A program made the position numbers and the translations under genes. From Clostridia bacterium (lineage in GTDB: Bacteria > Bacillota > Clostridia > Oscillospirales > CAG-272), in the NCBI GenBank assembly GCA_017399145.1, contig JAFQEG010000015.1:1-64000 (forward strand): a DNA stretch of 64,000 nucleotides. Reading direction: 5' to 3'. Under the pieces are notes generated by a model, which saw nothing but the letters and a program-made list of their open reading frames with translations, did no database searches and was not told where the DNA came from. Below are positions 16,725 through 27,100 of the stretch, one piece after another (position 1 is the stretch's first letter; each line of letters begins with the position of its first letter).

Positions 16725-17948
16725 TTATAAATTTTGAATTATTTGTTCAGCTTCTTCTTTGTCAATATTTAAAGTTGTACTATAAATTAAAATTAGTTTT
16801 TCATAATCTTTTTGTTCTAATAAATTCTTATCGCACATATAAACCAGCAAATATTTTATAGCAGGCTTTGATATCCTAACACGCATTTTAGTACCATCCC
16901 ACAAAAGGCCTGCCCAAGGTTTTAAAGCTATATCTTGTGGCAATTTATCCAATTGTTCAAAAGCCTCTTTATATGTAAATCCGCTTTCTATAAGTTCTAT
17001 CGCTGCATTGATGTATTCTGTCAAGGCAACTGGCCTAAATATCAAATTACCACCTTCTGCATTTCTGAAGCATGACGCTCTTTTATTAGAACTATCACTC
17101 AAATATTTTTGAATTACAGAAGTTTCTTTGATAAAAGCCTCCATTATATCAAAAACAATGCCTTTATATTTTTCTATAGTCGCATCGTCTTTTCTATACA
17201 GAATATAGTCTTTATATTTTGATGCAGTGATCCCTTCTTTTTTTAATTGCCATTTTACTATGCTTTCAACACATTGATATAGAGTGATTATAGAAGTAAA
17301 CGCCTCTGTATTTGAGGAAGAAACAGGTTTTCCGCCTTTTATGGTCAAATTTTCACCTTGAAACAGAGGAATGTTTTGAATTAAATCTCGAGTAATAATC
17401 GAGCAAATATCATCCTCATCAAGAGCAATATTTTCTTCCTGTCCCACAGGTTTAGCACGTCGATTTAATGTTGAAAACAATTTGCGCGTTTTTTTCTTTC
17501 CATCATCTGAATTGTCATGCGCTATAAAAATAACAGGAACTGACTCAAACAGAAGACTTTTATTGGTTTTTACCGCTTCTTTTATACCTTTAACTCGATG
17601 CTGTCCATCAACCGGGAATATTTTTTCTTTTCCGGTAAATTCCAAGAATCCCACATTATTAAATTCTCTCTCGTCACCCTTAAATTCGACCTCTAACCAT
17701 TGTGGATCGCCATCAAAAATAGCCAAAATAATCGCATTAAAAAAACGGTCTTTTTCTTTTAGCAAATATTCTTTAATGCTCTCATAATTACGAGTTAAAT
17801 TACGCTGTAATAAATTTTGCAAACAAGTAGCTTTATATATTTCATCTACCGATGCACTTACCTGAGTAGAAGCAATTTGTCCCATAGTCATAGTTCCAAC
17901 ATAATATATCCACGAACCTATACGTCCTTTAATTACAGGTATTTTCAT
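16725..17948 (-). CDS. dndB: DGQHR-domain protein, DndB-like
   Basis: The start is ATG 17948 (MKIPVIKGRIGSWIYYVGTM) because AGGAGGATTATC is directly upstream; the frame extends 24 bases further but into the previous gene. The 407-residue protein carries 'IFPVDGQHRVKGIKEAV' at about residue 108, the defining motif of DGQHR/DndB proteins, followed by 'RKLFSTLNRRAKPV', also conserved. DndB regulates phosphorothioation operons and has DNA-stimulated ATPase activity. Here it is the last gene of the BREX/sulfur operon, 10 bases after the GIY-YIG gene, and may likewise repress the operon or limit modification density. Confidence 0.82.
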   Translation of the reverse strand: MKIPVIKGRIGSWIYYVGTMTMGQIASTQVSASVDEIYKATCLQNLLQRNLTRNYESIKEYLLKEKDRFFNAIILAIFDGDPQWLEVEFKGDEREFNNVGFLEFTGKEKIFPVDGQHRVKGIKEAVKTNKSLLFESVPVIFIAHDNSDDGKKKTRKLFSTLNRRAKPVGQEENIALDEDDICSIITRDLIQNIPLFQGENLTIKGGKPVSSSNTEAFTSIITLYQCVESIVKWQLKKEGITASKYKDYILYRKDDATIEKYKGIVFDIMEAFIKETSVIQKYLSDSSNKRASCFRNAEGGNLIFRPVALTEYINAAIELIESGFTYKEAFEQLDKLPQDIALKPWAGLLWDGTKMRVRISKPAIKYLLVYMCDKNLLEQKDYEKLILIYSTTLNIDKEEAEQIIQNL

Positions 17949-17958
17949 GATAATCCTC

Positions 17959-18495
17959 CTAAAATTCAGCAAACGCTTTTACTCTTTTTTTCACCGCCAC
18001 ATCTCTAATATCAGAATTGCAAGGCGGTATAAGGCAGCCTATAAGACGAGTCTCGAGTTCTAGAATGACTTTTTCATCAGCTGCAACAGGCAGATAATAA
18101 ACATATACATATTTTCCCCAATTTGCAAAAAGATTATGTATTCTATCACGAGTATATGAATCTCCAAATTGTGACTTATATGATCTCACTCTACTGCGGA
18201 GATTTTCCGAAGATGTTTTGCTGGCCATTCCAACATACATAATGTATCCCCCACATTGTGGAACAACAGGAGGAAGTATAGTATAAATGTATATGCCACC
18301 ATGCGCTGTTGGTATCTTCTTAGTATCTTCCGAAATTTCTCCATCATCGTTCATCATTTTAACCATTTTCCATTTAGAAAAATCTATAGCACCAAGATCG
18401 CTTATATTGAATTTTTCCCACAGTTCTGGGATCAAATAAAATCTTCGCAAATGTGAGGAGAATTCCGAATTTATAGGTTCATATATACTTGACAT
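17959..18495 (-). CDS. GIY-YIG nuclease-domain protein
   Basis: The 178-residue protein carries a GIY-YIG domain from about residue 60: 'HGGIYIYTI' (GIY) and 'GYIMYVGMA' (YIG-like). The catalytic Arg lies in 'NLRSRVRSY', the metal-binding Glu in 'ILELETRLI' and the terminal Asn in 'IPPCNSD'. All catalytic positions are therefore present. The N-terminal 55 residues are unassigned and could read DNA. AAAGGAGGAACAT precedes the ATG. In an operon of phosphorothioation and BREX genes it is the best candidate for the strand-cutting effector, analogous to the restriction subunits of Dnd and Ssp systems. Target preference is unknown. Confidence 0.8.
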   Translation of the reverse strand: MSSIYEPINSEFSSHLRRFYLIPELWEKFNISDLGAIDFSKWKMVKMMNDDGEISEDTKKIPTAHGGIYIYTILPPVVPQCGGYIMYVGMASKTSSENLRSRVRSYKSQFGDSYTRDRIHNLFANWGKYVYVYYLPVAADEKVILELETRLIGCLIPPCNSDIRDVAVKKRVKAFAEF

Positions 18496-18506
18496 ATGTT
18501 CCTCCT

Positions 18507-19637
18507 TTATTGCTTCAATATTTTTACAATGGCTCTAGAAATGTCAGCGGATTCTTCTATGGTGTTTTCAGATGACAAGGAAATTCTAATTGTACCGTTA
18601 GAATAGCCACTTTCCAGATTAATCGCTTTCAAGACATGAGAAATCCGCGTTTCAACCGAATCGCATGCAGCTCCAGTGGATACAACTATTCCCATAAGAT
18701 CTAATCTGTGTAACAAAGCTTCCCCATCAACTCCCCAAAAAGACAAGCTGAGATTCCCGGGTATTTGATTGATTCCGTTTCGTTTGTAATCAATTTTAGC
18801 TTCATCCAATACAGTCAAGAGAATCTTCTCCATTTCTTTCAATCGAATAGTCTGATCTTGAATTTTTAAACAATTTTCTTTCAAAGCCACAGCCATACCA
18901 ACAATTGCTGCTACATTTTCCGTACCAGCTCTCATGCCGAATTCTTGAGATCCGCCGTTCATGTAAGAATAAATAGGTGTTCCCTTCTTTATGTATAAAA
19001 AACCAATTCCTTTTGGACCATTAAATTTATGAGCAGAAGCTGACAGCATATCCACCCCTAATTCTTTAACATCTATTTTTACATGACCAACTGCTTGCAC
19101 AGCATCAGTATGAAACAATGCACCATGCTTATGAGCAGTTTCGCACAATTCTTTTATCGGTTGAATTGTTCCTATTTCATTGTTAGCATACATAATAGAA
19201 ACAAGCTTTGTGTCATCAGAAATGTTTTTTTCTAGTTCTGAAGCGGTTGTCAAACCACTACCGTCAACCGATATATATGAGACTTTACAACCCAGTCTTT
19301 CAACGAACTCACACGCCCTTAAAATTGCGTGATGCTCGATGACAGAGGTAACTATTCCACCTTGTTCTTTTTTCTGCGAAAAGGTGCCTTTAATCGCCCA
19401 GTTATCGCTTTCTGTTCCTCCTGAAGTGAAAAAGATTTCTTCGGGTAAAGCATTTATACACTCTGCAATTATGGTTCTTGCTTCTTTAAGTGCCTGCTTC
19501 GGCTTACGTGCAAAAGAATATGGTTGCGAAGCGTTTCCATAATTGTCAACCAAATATGGAATCATTGCCTCAAATGCATCGCTATTCAGTTTTGTTGTCG
19601 CCGCATTATCGGCGTAAATAATATTATTTTTTTTCAT
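18507..19637 (-). CDS. dndA: Cysteine desulfurase (DndA/IscS-like)
   Basis: The 376-residue PLP enzyme begins MKKNNIIYADNAATTKLNSD. It has the PLP lysine in 'LSASAHKFNGPKGIG' (about residue 200) and the persulfide cysteine in 'VSTGAACDSVETRIS' (about residue 322), with the loop length of the IscS/NifS class I group. It takes sulfur from cysteine and hands it to acceptor proteins. Located between BrxL and the GIY-YIG/DGQHR genes and overlapping its upstream neighbour by 14 bases, it most likely feeds BrxP, as DndA feeds DndC. Housekeeping IscS is also possible but the context argues against it. Confidence 0.9.
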   Translation of the reverse strand: MKKNNIIYADNAATTKLNSDAFEAMIPYLVDNYGNASQPYSFARKPKQALKEARTIIAECINALPEEIFFTSGGTESDNWAIKGTFSQKKEQGGIVTSVIEHHAILRACEFVERLGCKVSYISVDGSGLTTASELEKNISDDTKLVSIMYANNEIGTIQPIKELCETAHKHGALFHTDAVQAVGHVKIDVKELGVDMLSASAHKFNGPKGIGFLYIKKGTPIYSYMNGGSQEFGMRAGTENVAAIVGMAVALKENCLKIQDQTIRLKEMEKILLTVLDEAKIDYKRNGINQIPGNLSLSFWGVDGEALLHRLDLMGIVVSTGAACDSVETRISHVLKAINLESGYSNGTIRISLSSENTIEESADISRAIVKILKQ

Positions 19638-20205
19638 ATTCCTTATCTATAATTTTGTTCAACTCATTTATTATAATTTGTCTATTAGAACATATAAATT
19701 CTGACCATTCATCATTTATTTGTACACTGTCTTTGTTTATTCTGTAAAACAAAACTTGTTCCGTTGAAATCTTTTCAATCTTTTTGTTTTCTTCTTTCCA
19801 CGTCAAACCAATTAATTCTCCCTTTTGAATAAAAGGTGTAAGAAGCCTGTATTGAGGCATAAGCATCAGTTTTTTCAACTTGTTTTTTATAGTGACATCT
19901 TTGTTGTTATAAAGAAATTCATACACTGTTGCTTTCGAAGAAAAAATGCTGATTTCATCATTTTCGATAACACATTGAATTAAGTCAAAAATCCTATCAT
20001 TTTTTGAAAATCGATAAAAGTGTTTTTCATAATATTGCCACGCTTCACTGACCATTCCACAAGACATTTCATAAAACGAAAACCGATTTCTTGATTCTTT
20101 TTTTATATTGTTAATCAAGTATTTCATCAAAAACAACTTATAAGATGTATTTCTTTTACCAACCATTTTTAATACAGAGTCTATTGTTATTGTAATATCA
20201 ATCAT
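19624..20205 (-). CDS. Protein like the N-terminal domain of HNH-nuclease proteins, HNH absent
   Basis: The 193-residue protein has phrases 'NTSYKLFLMKYLINNI', 'RFSFYEMSCGMVSEAWQYYE', 'FSKNDRIFDLIQCVI' and 'MPQYRLLTPFI'. To my eye these resemble the helical N-terminal region of a group of clostridial HNH endonucleases (SYKxxxLxxL, then EMxxxMIxEAWY, then VPYRFLxPF). The sequence ends before any HNH motif appears. It overlaps BrxL by eight bases and DndA by 14. It may be a substrate-recognition or regulatory subunit. Assignment is by motif memory and is tentative. Confidence 0.45.
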   Translation of the reverse strand: MIDITITIDSVLKMVGKRNTSYKLFLMKYLINNIKKESRNRFSFYEMSCGMVSEAWQYYEKHFYRFSKNDRIFDLIQCVIENDEISIFSSKATVYEFLYNNKDVTIKNKLKKLMLMPQYRLLTPFIQKGELIGLTWKEENKKIEKISTEQVLFYRINKDSVQINDEWSEFICSNRQIIINELNKIIDKEYEKK

Positions 20206-21643
20206 TGTATCCCTTCACCCTTATATCAGGCATAAGATCTCCACGAGCATACTGCGGATCCATATATGATAATTGAGTTTTTACAATTTTTCTCTTCTCA
20301 TATGCAGGTGCAAAGCAATAGTTATAAAAATCTTCAGGAGTTATATCACTCGCTGATCTAACATTAGGAAACAACAATTTCAAATAAGCAGTGGCAAGTC
20401 TTTGAATTGCCTTTTTATCTCTTGTATCAGCATCATTAGGTACAACAAGGAATGAATTAACCACTTGTCCATATTCCGGCATTTGTCTCATGTTATTCAT
20501 TATTTCACTAAAATATTCAACGTTTAATGTATAACCAGAAAATATTAAATCTTCCTGCATTACCGGCAACTTCCATCCTTCGATAAAGCCATGGAATCTA
20601 ACTAATAAGGCTGTGTCGTGAAACACTTCAGGTAATTCATAAAAATATACTTTCTTCTCTGGGAAACCGTTTGCATTTAAATCAACATTTCCCAACAAAA
20701 TCATTCCACAAGATGAAGTTTGCTTAGTTTTACCTACTGTAAATGATCCGTCTTCCAAATAATTTTTCAAGCCACCTACAATTTCAGCTGGATTGTCAAA
20801 TTTTATGGTTTTTATTTCATCCATAGCTACGAAATCATATGTAGCTATTATGCCAGGCGTTTGTGAAGCCATGTCATAAAACAGCTTTGCTCTTGTAACT
20901 TTTCCGCCGCTTATGTGCCAACCGTACTTACTTAAATTATTAAACACATAAGATTTTCCTGTACCTTTAGGTGCAAGTTCTATCATGTTTAATCGAGGTT
21001 CAACGAAAACTAAAAGTCTAGATAAAAAATTCAACTTTTTAGTGATTGAATCAAACTGTGAAGAATTAGGATTATACTCCATACAAGATAGCATAAAATC
21101 AATCCATTCTTCAGTAGTAAACTCGCTTCTTGCTCTGCAAAAATAACTACTATCGGGTCTATATGGCTTGAATGATTGAAAAGTCAACATTTGTATATAT
21201 CCACGCTCTTTTTCAAATGGAGGAACATATTCCAATGTAACAATTCCCCAGTTTTCTCCTGTCTTTACAGTTCCATCAGCCATTAAACTTTGAGACACTC
21301 GTCCTTCTGACGACTTAATTCCCAAATCAGGTATTGAAAATTTATATATACTTGTCTTTATATCCGCTTCAACCAAAACTCTAACTAATACTTTTACACG
21401 TTCATTTTGAAGAAGCCTATTTTTAATATCACTATCCTCATCTTTTGATGGTATATGTTTTTGCAAAAACTCTTTAATTTTATTGATATCAGGTTTACCA
21501 ACTGATGTTGAATATCTCTTAAGCAACCAGTCCTTGATAAAGGAAGGAATGTTATATCCGCCAAAGCAACTATATATTGATGGCGATTTATAAATACATT
21601 CTTCCGTAAAAATATTCAATACCTTTTTATCTAAATTAGTCAT
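20198..21643 (-). CDS. brxL: BrxL, BREX AAA+ Lon-related protein (short form)
   Basis: The start is ATG 21643, with AAGGAGACGGATTTG in front. The 481-residue protein has a Walker A 'ELAPKGTGKSYVFNNLSKYG' (about residue 227), then 'HISGGKVTRAKLFYD' and an acidic Walker-B-like 'FVAMDEIKTI', the signature of BrxL. It stops soon after the AAA+ core, so the C-terminal Lon peptidase domain of long type 1 BrxL (about 680 residues) is missing and no Ser-Lys dyad region is seen. BrxL is a DNA-bound AAA+ motor needed for BREX phage restriction. Confidence 0.85.
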   Translation of the reverse strand: MTNLDKKVLNIFTEECIYKSPSIYSCFGGYNIPSFIKDWLLKRYSTSVGKPDINKIKEFLQKHIPSKDEDSDIKNRLLQNERVKVLVRVLVEADIKTSIYKFSIPDLGIKSSEGRVSQSLMADGTVKTGENWGIVTLEYVPPFEKERGYIQMLTFQSFKPYRPDSSYFCRARSEFTTEEWIDFMLSCMEYNPNSSQFDSITKKLNFLSRLLVFVEPRLNMIELAPKGTGKSYVFNNLSKYGWHISGGKVTRAKLFYDMASQTPGIIATYDFVAMDEIKTIKFDNPAEIVGGLKNYLEDGSFTVGKTKQTSSCGMILLGNVDLNANGFPEKKVYFYELPEVFHDTALLVRFHGFIEGWKLPVMQEDLIFSGYTLNVEYFSEIMNNMRQMPEYGQVVNSFLVVPNDADTRDKKAIQRLATAYLKLLFPNVRSASDITPEDFYNYCFAPAYEKRKIVKTQLSYMDPQYARGDLMPDIRVKGYND

Positions 21644-24161
21644 CAAATCCGTCTCCTTCTTCTATAATTCCCATGGTTCCTTTTACAAGAAGTTCTATTT
21701 CTTGATTTCTTGTAATTATTTTAACCATTTGCGTTTTTATTTCATTAATGTCTGACCTCCAAGTGTTGTATCCTGTTTGAACCATTACATGTCTTGTGCC
21801 ATTTTCTTCTTCAAGTATAGGATTATCATCAACTGGGGGTAAAATTTCAACTATTACAAATCGATTTAAACCACTCAACGGAGATGACAAAATATTGACA
21901 GAATAATTAACAACTTGATCATCTTCGTGATCTGAAAAAATCACGCAAGGAACAATCACTTCTTCTAAAGTTGCTCCTCCATGAGATTCACGTTTAGGAT
22001 TATCACTTAGCGAATAACCTTGTAATGCAACCACCCAATTGGAATCATCATAGCAGCTATACTTATAATAATCGTGCGTATCACTATCAGGAATGTTTGA
22101 AAAGCTGTCGACCTTCATACAACGTCCTTCATGCTCACTTTCAAACGAATATTTTTTCTTGCACGATAAAATCTTTCCGCTAGCGGTAGCACCGTGATCC
22201 GAGATAATAGCTACTCTGTTTCCCTTGTATTTCTTCACAATATACTCGATAATTTCTTTAATTTTGTCTAGCGAAGCGTTTATTATCTCATCAGGCCTAT
22301 AAAAAGTCCCATGAATAATATCTTTATCATAACTGGTAATCCACTCGTTATATTTTCCTTCATATTTACTCTTGTTGACATCTGTGGTAGAAGGTAAAAA
22401 ACATTTACACATATTTGCATAATTAATAAACTTATTCTGCTTTTTAAGTAAATAAAGTATGTATTCAAAATATTCGGCACCGACGCCATCTAGTGCTATT
22501 AAAATATCATATTTTTTATTTTTCAGTTCTTCAAACACCGGTTTCAGAGTATCTTCTATATACCATTTAGGAAAATCTTGTGCATTATTTTGAATTAGAT
22601 TAGAATATTTTTCTGTTGGTCTGTTCAATATTTTGGATAATCTATATTCATAAAAATATTCCGCCATCCATTGCAACGAATTGCTAATATATGTAGATGT
22701 GGGATTTCCGATATAAGCGATTAAGTTAGGATAAATGTTTTTCACTTCTTCAACATTTATTAAAGAATTCTGAATTAATGCAACAGTTAGTCTTTTTTCC
22801 TCTGCTGTAATACACAACAATACATGTGACAAAAATGTATCATAAAATATTGAAAAAATGCTCCTGAAGTATTCTTCACTAACCTTATATTTTTCGCACA
22901 AATTGTTTACGGAAATTTTGAACAAATCATCCCCCATAACCTGAGTGCTAAATATTTTGGTTTCTAGATAGGACTTAAAAGCAGTGTTTATTGATTTTAC
23001 ATAATCATTTACAACAGAAGAAACATCATTTTCATCCAAGCATAATACGAAGTGTTTTCTAGCCTTAAAATATAGCTCTCCTTTTGTCATATCAAAATAT
23101 GAAACTATATTTTTTTCAAATGATGAAAAATCTTCATTCTTGGATACATTTAAAATTTCAATCAAATATTCACTATAATCAATCAACTCGCTGTTCTCTA
23201 ATAAAAACAAGTACAATAATTTTCTATAATCCAGATTAGCCTTTAAAAATAGCTCCACAAAATTATCGGAATTTATATTTTTTACATTAAAGAGATTGTA
23301 AGTGATTTTTTTCAAATCAAAACAAGACTTTTCATAGCACATATCAAAAAGAAACTTCCAAAAATCTTCTTTGAACAAATCTTCATTGACTTTTTTCAAC
23401 TTCATTTTAAACATATTTGTTAATAATTTAAAATTATTGTCCAATTTTTCAATCGAAACAAAATTATCAGGCTTCGCCTTTTCGTACAACGTGACCAGAG
23501 TATCAGATATGCAAACAATACCCGATTTATAATTAAGATTTTTTAACTTATATAAAGATAGCCACTGTGAAGAAGTCTTTATGCTATTTTGAAAATATTT
23601 GCTATCAAATGTTGAACTTGCATAATAAACACAAATTTGTTCCTGTTCATCTTCGACAATAGTGGAAGGTTTTAATATTGGATCAATACTTTCATTTCTA
23701 CTATTTGACCTTAACTCAATAGCGATTTTTTCAAACAAAGAATAACAAACAAAGTATATTCTCTGCTTGTTTTTTTGCGAAACACTTTCAATGTTTGTCA
23801 TAAAAGAAATAATCAGTGCCTCTAAATCATTTCTACTATAAAATCTAATTAGTTCAGAAAATCCTGTAATGATATAATCCTTATTAGGATTTAATGAAGC
23901 AATAAAATTAAGCAGATGTGATTTTGTAATCCATCCATCTTCAAATGAAAGCAAAGTATGCAAATTTATGAATTGAATATCATTAATATGATTTCCTTTA
24001 TCAACAGATAGTTTAGATAACTCTTTTACTAAAGTAATCAGTTCATCTTCTGAATTTTGAGACAATTTCATAAAAAGAAATCTAACCGGATATCTATCAT
24101 AAGTATTGGATTTCTTTTTATCATCTAATATTAATTTGATTATTTCCTGTTGTTCAGTCAT
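21636..24161 (-). CDS. pglZ: PglZ, BREX alkaline-phosphatase-superfamily protein
   Basis: The 841-residue protein has a divergent helical N-terminal half and a PglZ domain from about residue 550. 'ILIALDGVGAEYFEYIL' supplies the first metal Asp, 'VAIISDHGATASGK' (about residue 655) the Asp-His pair, and 'ESHGGATLEEVIVPCVIF' (about 725) the typical closing motif. PglZ is present in every BREX type and acts in complexes with the ATPase and modification proteins; its nucleolytic or phosphatase activity is still debated. GGTGGAGTAATT precedes the ATG. It overlaps brxL by eight bases from the chosen brxL start. Confidence 0.9.
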   Translation of the reverse strand: MTEQQEIIKLILDDKKKSNTYDRYPVRFLFMKLSQNSEDELITLVKELSKLSVDKGNHINDIQFINLHTLLSFEDGWITKSHLLNFIASLNPNKDYIITGFSELIRFYSRNDLEALIISFMTNIESVSQKNKQRIYFVCYSLFEKIAIELRSNSRNESIDPILKPSTIVEDEQEQICVYYASSTFDSKYFQNSIKTSSQWLSLYKLKNLNYKSGIVCISDTLVTLYEKAKPDNFVSIEKLDNNFKLLTNMFKMKLKKVNEDLFKEDFWKFLFDMCYEKSCFDLKKITYNLFNVKNINSDNFVELFLKANLDYRKLLYLFLLENSELIDYSEYLIEILNVSKNEDFSSFEKNIVSYFDMTKGELYFKARKHFVLCLDENDVSSVVNDYVKSINTAFKSYLETKIFSTQVMGDDLFKISVNNLCEKYKVSEEYFRSIFSIFYDTFLSHVLLCITAEEKRLTVALIQNSLINVEEVKNIYPNLIAYIGNPTSTYISNSLQWMAEYFYEYRLSKILNRPTEKYSNLIQNNAQDFPKWYIEDTLKPVFEELKNKKYDILIALDGVGAEYFEYILYLLKKQNKFINYANMCKCFLPSTTDVNKSKYEGKYNEWITSYDKDIIHGTFYRPDEIINASLDKIKEIIEYIVKKYKGNRVAIISDHGATASGKILSCKKKYSFESEHEGRCMKVDSFSNIPDSDTHDYYKYSCYDDSNWVVALQGYSLSDNPKRESHGGATLEEVIVPCVIFSDHEDDQVVNYSVNILSSPLSGLNRFVIVEILPPVDDNPILEEENGTRHVMVQTGYNTWRSDINEIKTQMVKIITRNQEIELLVKGTMGIIEEGDGFDD

Positions 24162-24175
24162 AATTACTCCACCAA

Positions 24176-27100
24176 CTATTTTATTAGTTCTTGTACATCA
24201 GACAAAATACTAGGATGCTTTTTAATTAGCTCTATAATTATATTCTTATAACCATCAGCACTCTTTTTACTATTGTTAACTACTTCAATAATTTCATCAA
24301 CAGTAAAACTACTTGATGCAGATTCTGCTGGTAGGGTGCTTGACAAATCATTTTGTGGACCATCAACTGGAATGACTGGATCATCATGTGTTATTTTCTG
24401 TGTATAACATTTGACAATCTGCATCTCAACATCGTTTTCTTTCCACAATGAAATTTCATCCTGAATATGCTGTTTGATAAAAACTTTATACTCTTCTGTA
24501 TTGACAGAATCAAGTTTATATTGCTTTAATGTTATTTCTATAAATTTAGACAACAAATCAATTTTTCCGTCTTTCACTTTGCTGTATGCTAAAGTGAAGT
24601 CCATTTTAAAATTCTGAATTTTTTTAAGCAAAGAACAAATTTTGTTTTGGTTAATTGACTCATCAGAATCAATTGTAAACACAAACATTTCATCAATCGC
24701 CTTGTTAAATTCAATTTTTTGATTCTCATCTAAATATTTAAGTGCCCATAATGGGAATTGACAAATCTCAGTGAATTTTTTTCTGATGCTCCACTTTAAA
24801 TGAATCAATCCTGGTTCTTTAGTTTCGAAAATACCATTAAGGATTTCTATTAATTCAAGTTCTTCAGCACTACTAAATCTAATTGACAATTTATCACTTT
24901 TTTTGCCAGTTTGACGGTATTTGAATAAAGCTTCTACAACATCTTTCATTACCGTTTTATCGATTTTTGTTCCTGCGTTAGCAACAAATACCTTATCAAC
25001 GAACTGCTTCATCGCTATAGAAACTGCCGCATAAGATATAGGATTACCATAATATCCGTAAGGGGCTTCAAACAAGAACGCAAGTTTATTAGTTAAATCT
25101 ATGAGAGGACTTATCGCTGATGTTGTTAATTCCTTTTCAACCGCTTTAATTAGCTTTACAATAGGATGCGATTCAGGCGCATCAGGTAACAAATTCATAT
25201 TATTGTCAAATATGTAGTTACCATTCTCATCTTTCAATAAACACTTCAAATTAGTTACTAAACCACCAGTTAGTCTTTGCTCTATATCATCACGTGTTTC
25301 TTGATATAAGAAGGCCTCTATCGCTGCTTTTGCAGTTTTCACTTCCCAAATAGCATCTCTGTTGGCAGTTTTTAAAGTATCCAATCCATTGCTAAATACA
25401 AAAGGAATATATTGGTCACATATTTTAGATGCCAAAACATTTACACCAACAATATCATTACTTCCTCTGAAAGAAACAAAAATTTCGCCTTCATTAATGA
25501 TGTACTCTACCCACTTTTTTATGCGACCGTTTGCTTTTTGTCTTTCCGCCTTTGCCTCTTCAATGCTACTTTTTTCTATTATCTCGCTACGAGAATAAGA
25601 CTCAATAAAACGATTGAAATCAAGCTCATTAATTGGATTTTCTACATAACAGAATACTACATTTGAATATTCTGGACGCTTGGATAACATAGAAATGCAT
25701 TGCTTAATATCTTCAGCTCCACGTTCTTCAGGCGAAATGCCTTTTAGACTTTCGCAAGAACCATGAGCGAAAAACATCGCAACATATATAACATGTTTTT
25801 CCGCAATTTTACTATTTAATTGAGTTTCTATTTGAGTATTTTTCAAAATGCAGCTTAAAGGCAAAAGTTGCACAGAACGCATTGTTCTATTATTGTTCTT
25901 AGTTACCTTCCTTTTAAGAGCATCAATAGACATTGGAAATGTATCAAAACATTTTGTAATCTCGTTGAAAAATTGATAATTTTTATTTTTATAATTGTTC
26001 ATATCATCCTGAGAAATAGATGAAGTGGAGACTTCAAATATTCCATCTGGAGATTTAATAACAACATTGCTACTATCTAAATACTCAAGAGCATCATCAA
26101 TTTGATCACAAGAATATATTCCAGAAAAGCATTCTTTAATATTTTTAATGTTAGGAACTACTAGACTTCTTTCGTTACTGTCCTCACCTGTACTTACAAC
26201 AGAATTTAAAGTATTTAAAAGCAAAACTGTTTTAAATACATTTAAGAACAATATGCCTTTTTTCTTAACCTCATCATAGTGCATATTGTATTTATTTATT
26301 ATTTCGTTTAGTTTGCTACCCGAACTTGCAGTGTCATTGTTGATTTTCAAGAAAAAGTCCCAAATGCTGTTTGGAGCGAGGAATGGTTCTTCTTTAACAT
26401 CATTTTCTATAAATTTTTTGAATCCAACCGTTTCATCATTCAAAAAATTAAATACACTTCTTTCGGACGCGCCCAATTGGCGTGACACAAAAGTAGATAA
26501 ATATGCAGTATAAGGATGGAAAGGATACAAACTGATAATCTTATTTTTTATCTCTTCAACATTCCCTATTGTATTTTCAGAAATTCTGTCTATTAGAGTT
26601 AACACTTCTAAACAATTAGTTATTCTCTCATCTACCAATTGTTTCAATCTAACATCATCTTTTCTGTCAAGTGTACTTGATAAGATATGATATGTTGTAT
26701 TAGGCTGCATTTCATAAGAACATGTAATAAATCTATCAAGAGCAAGTTTTCGCTCTTCTGCATCTTTAAGTTTATATGCATCAGTCTGCTCAAATGTCTT
26801 ATGGGTAACTAACACTATGTAAATCCCTTCGGGATTTCCTTTTTCATCAAGAGCTTTACTCAATTCAGCTATATCTTGAACAGTATTTAAAATGCTTCTG
26901 CATTCCGCGCCTGACAAAAGAGAGGTAAACTCATCCCAAACAATTAACAGTGTGTCACAAATATTTTTTTCAACCAACTGGTTTTTAACATCTTTTAACC
27001 AATTTACAATGCTAGATGTTCCGAAAGATGCTCCTGTATCGTTCTTAAATTTTTCATCTATTATTCCAAGAATTTCTCTATCGTAACTTTTCAATCTAGT

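Noticed and set aside
18507..19637. Housekeeping iscS for Fe-S clusters
   Set aside because: No iscU or other Fe-S assembly gene is near and the gene is embedded in the BREX/DGQHR operon; a DndA-type role is preferred.
22283..22489. 68-residue minus-strand frame inside pglZ
   Set aside because: It overlaps the PglZ catalytic region in another frame and has no support of its own.
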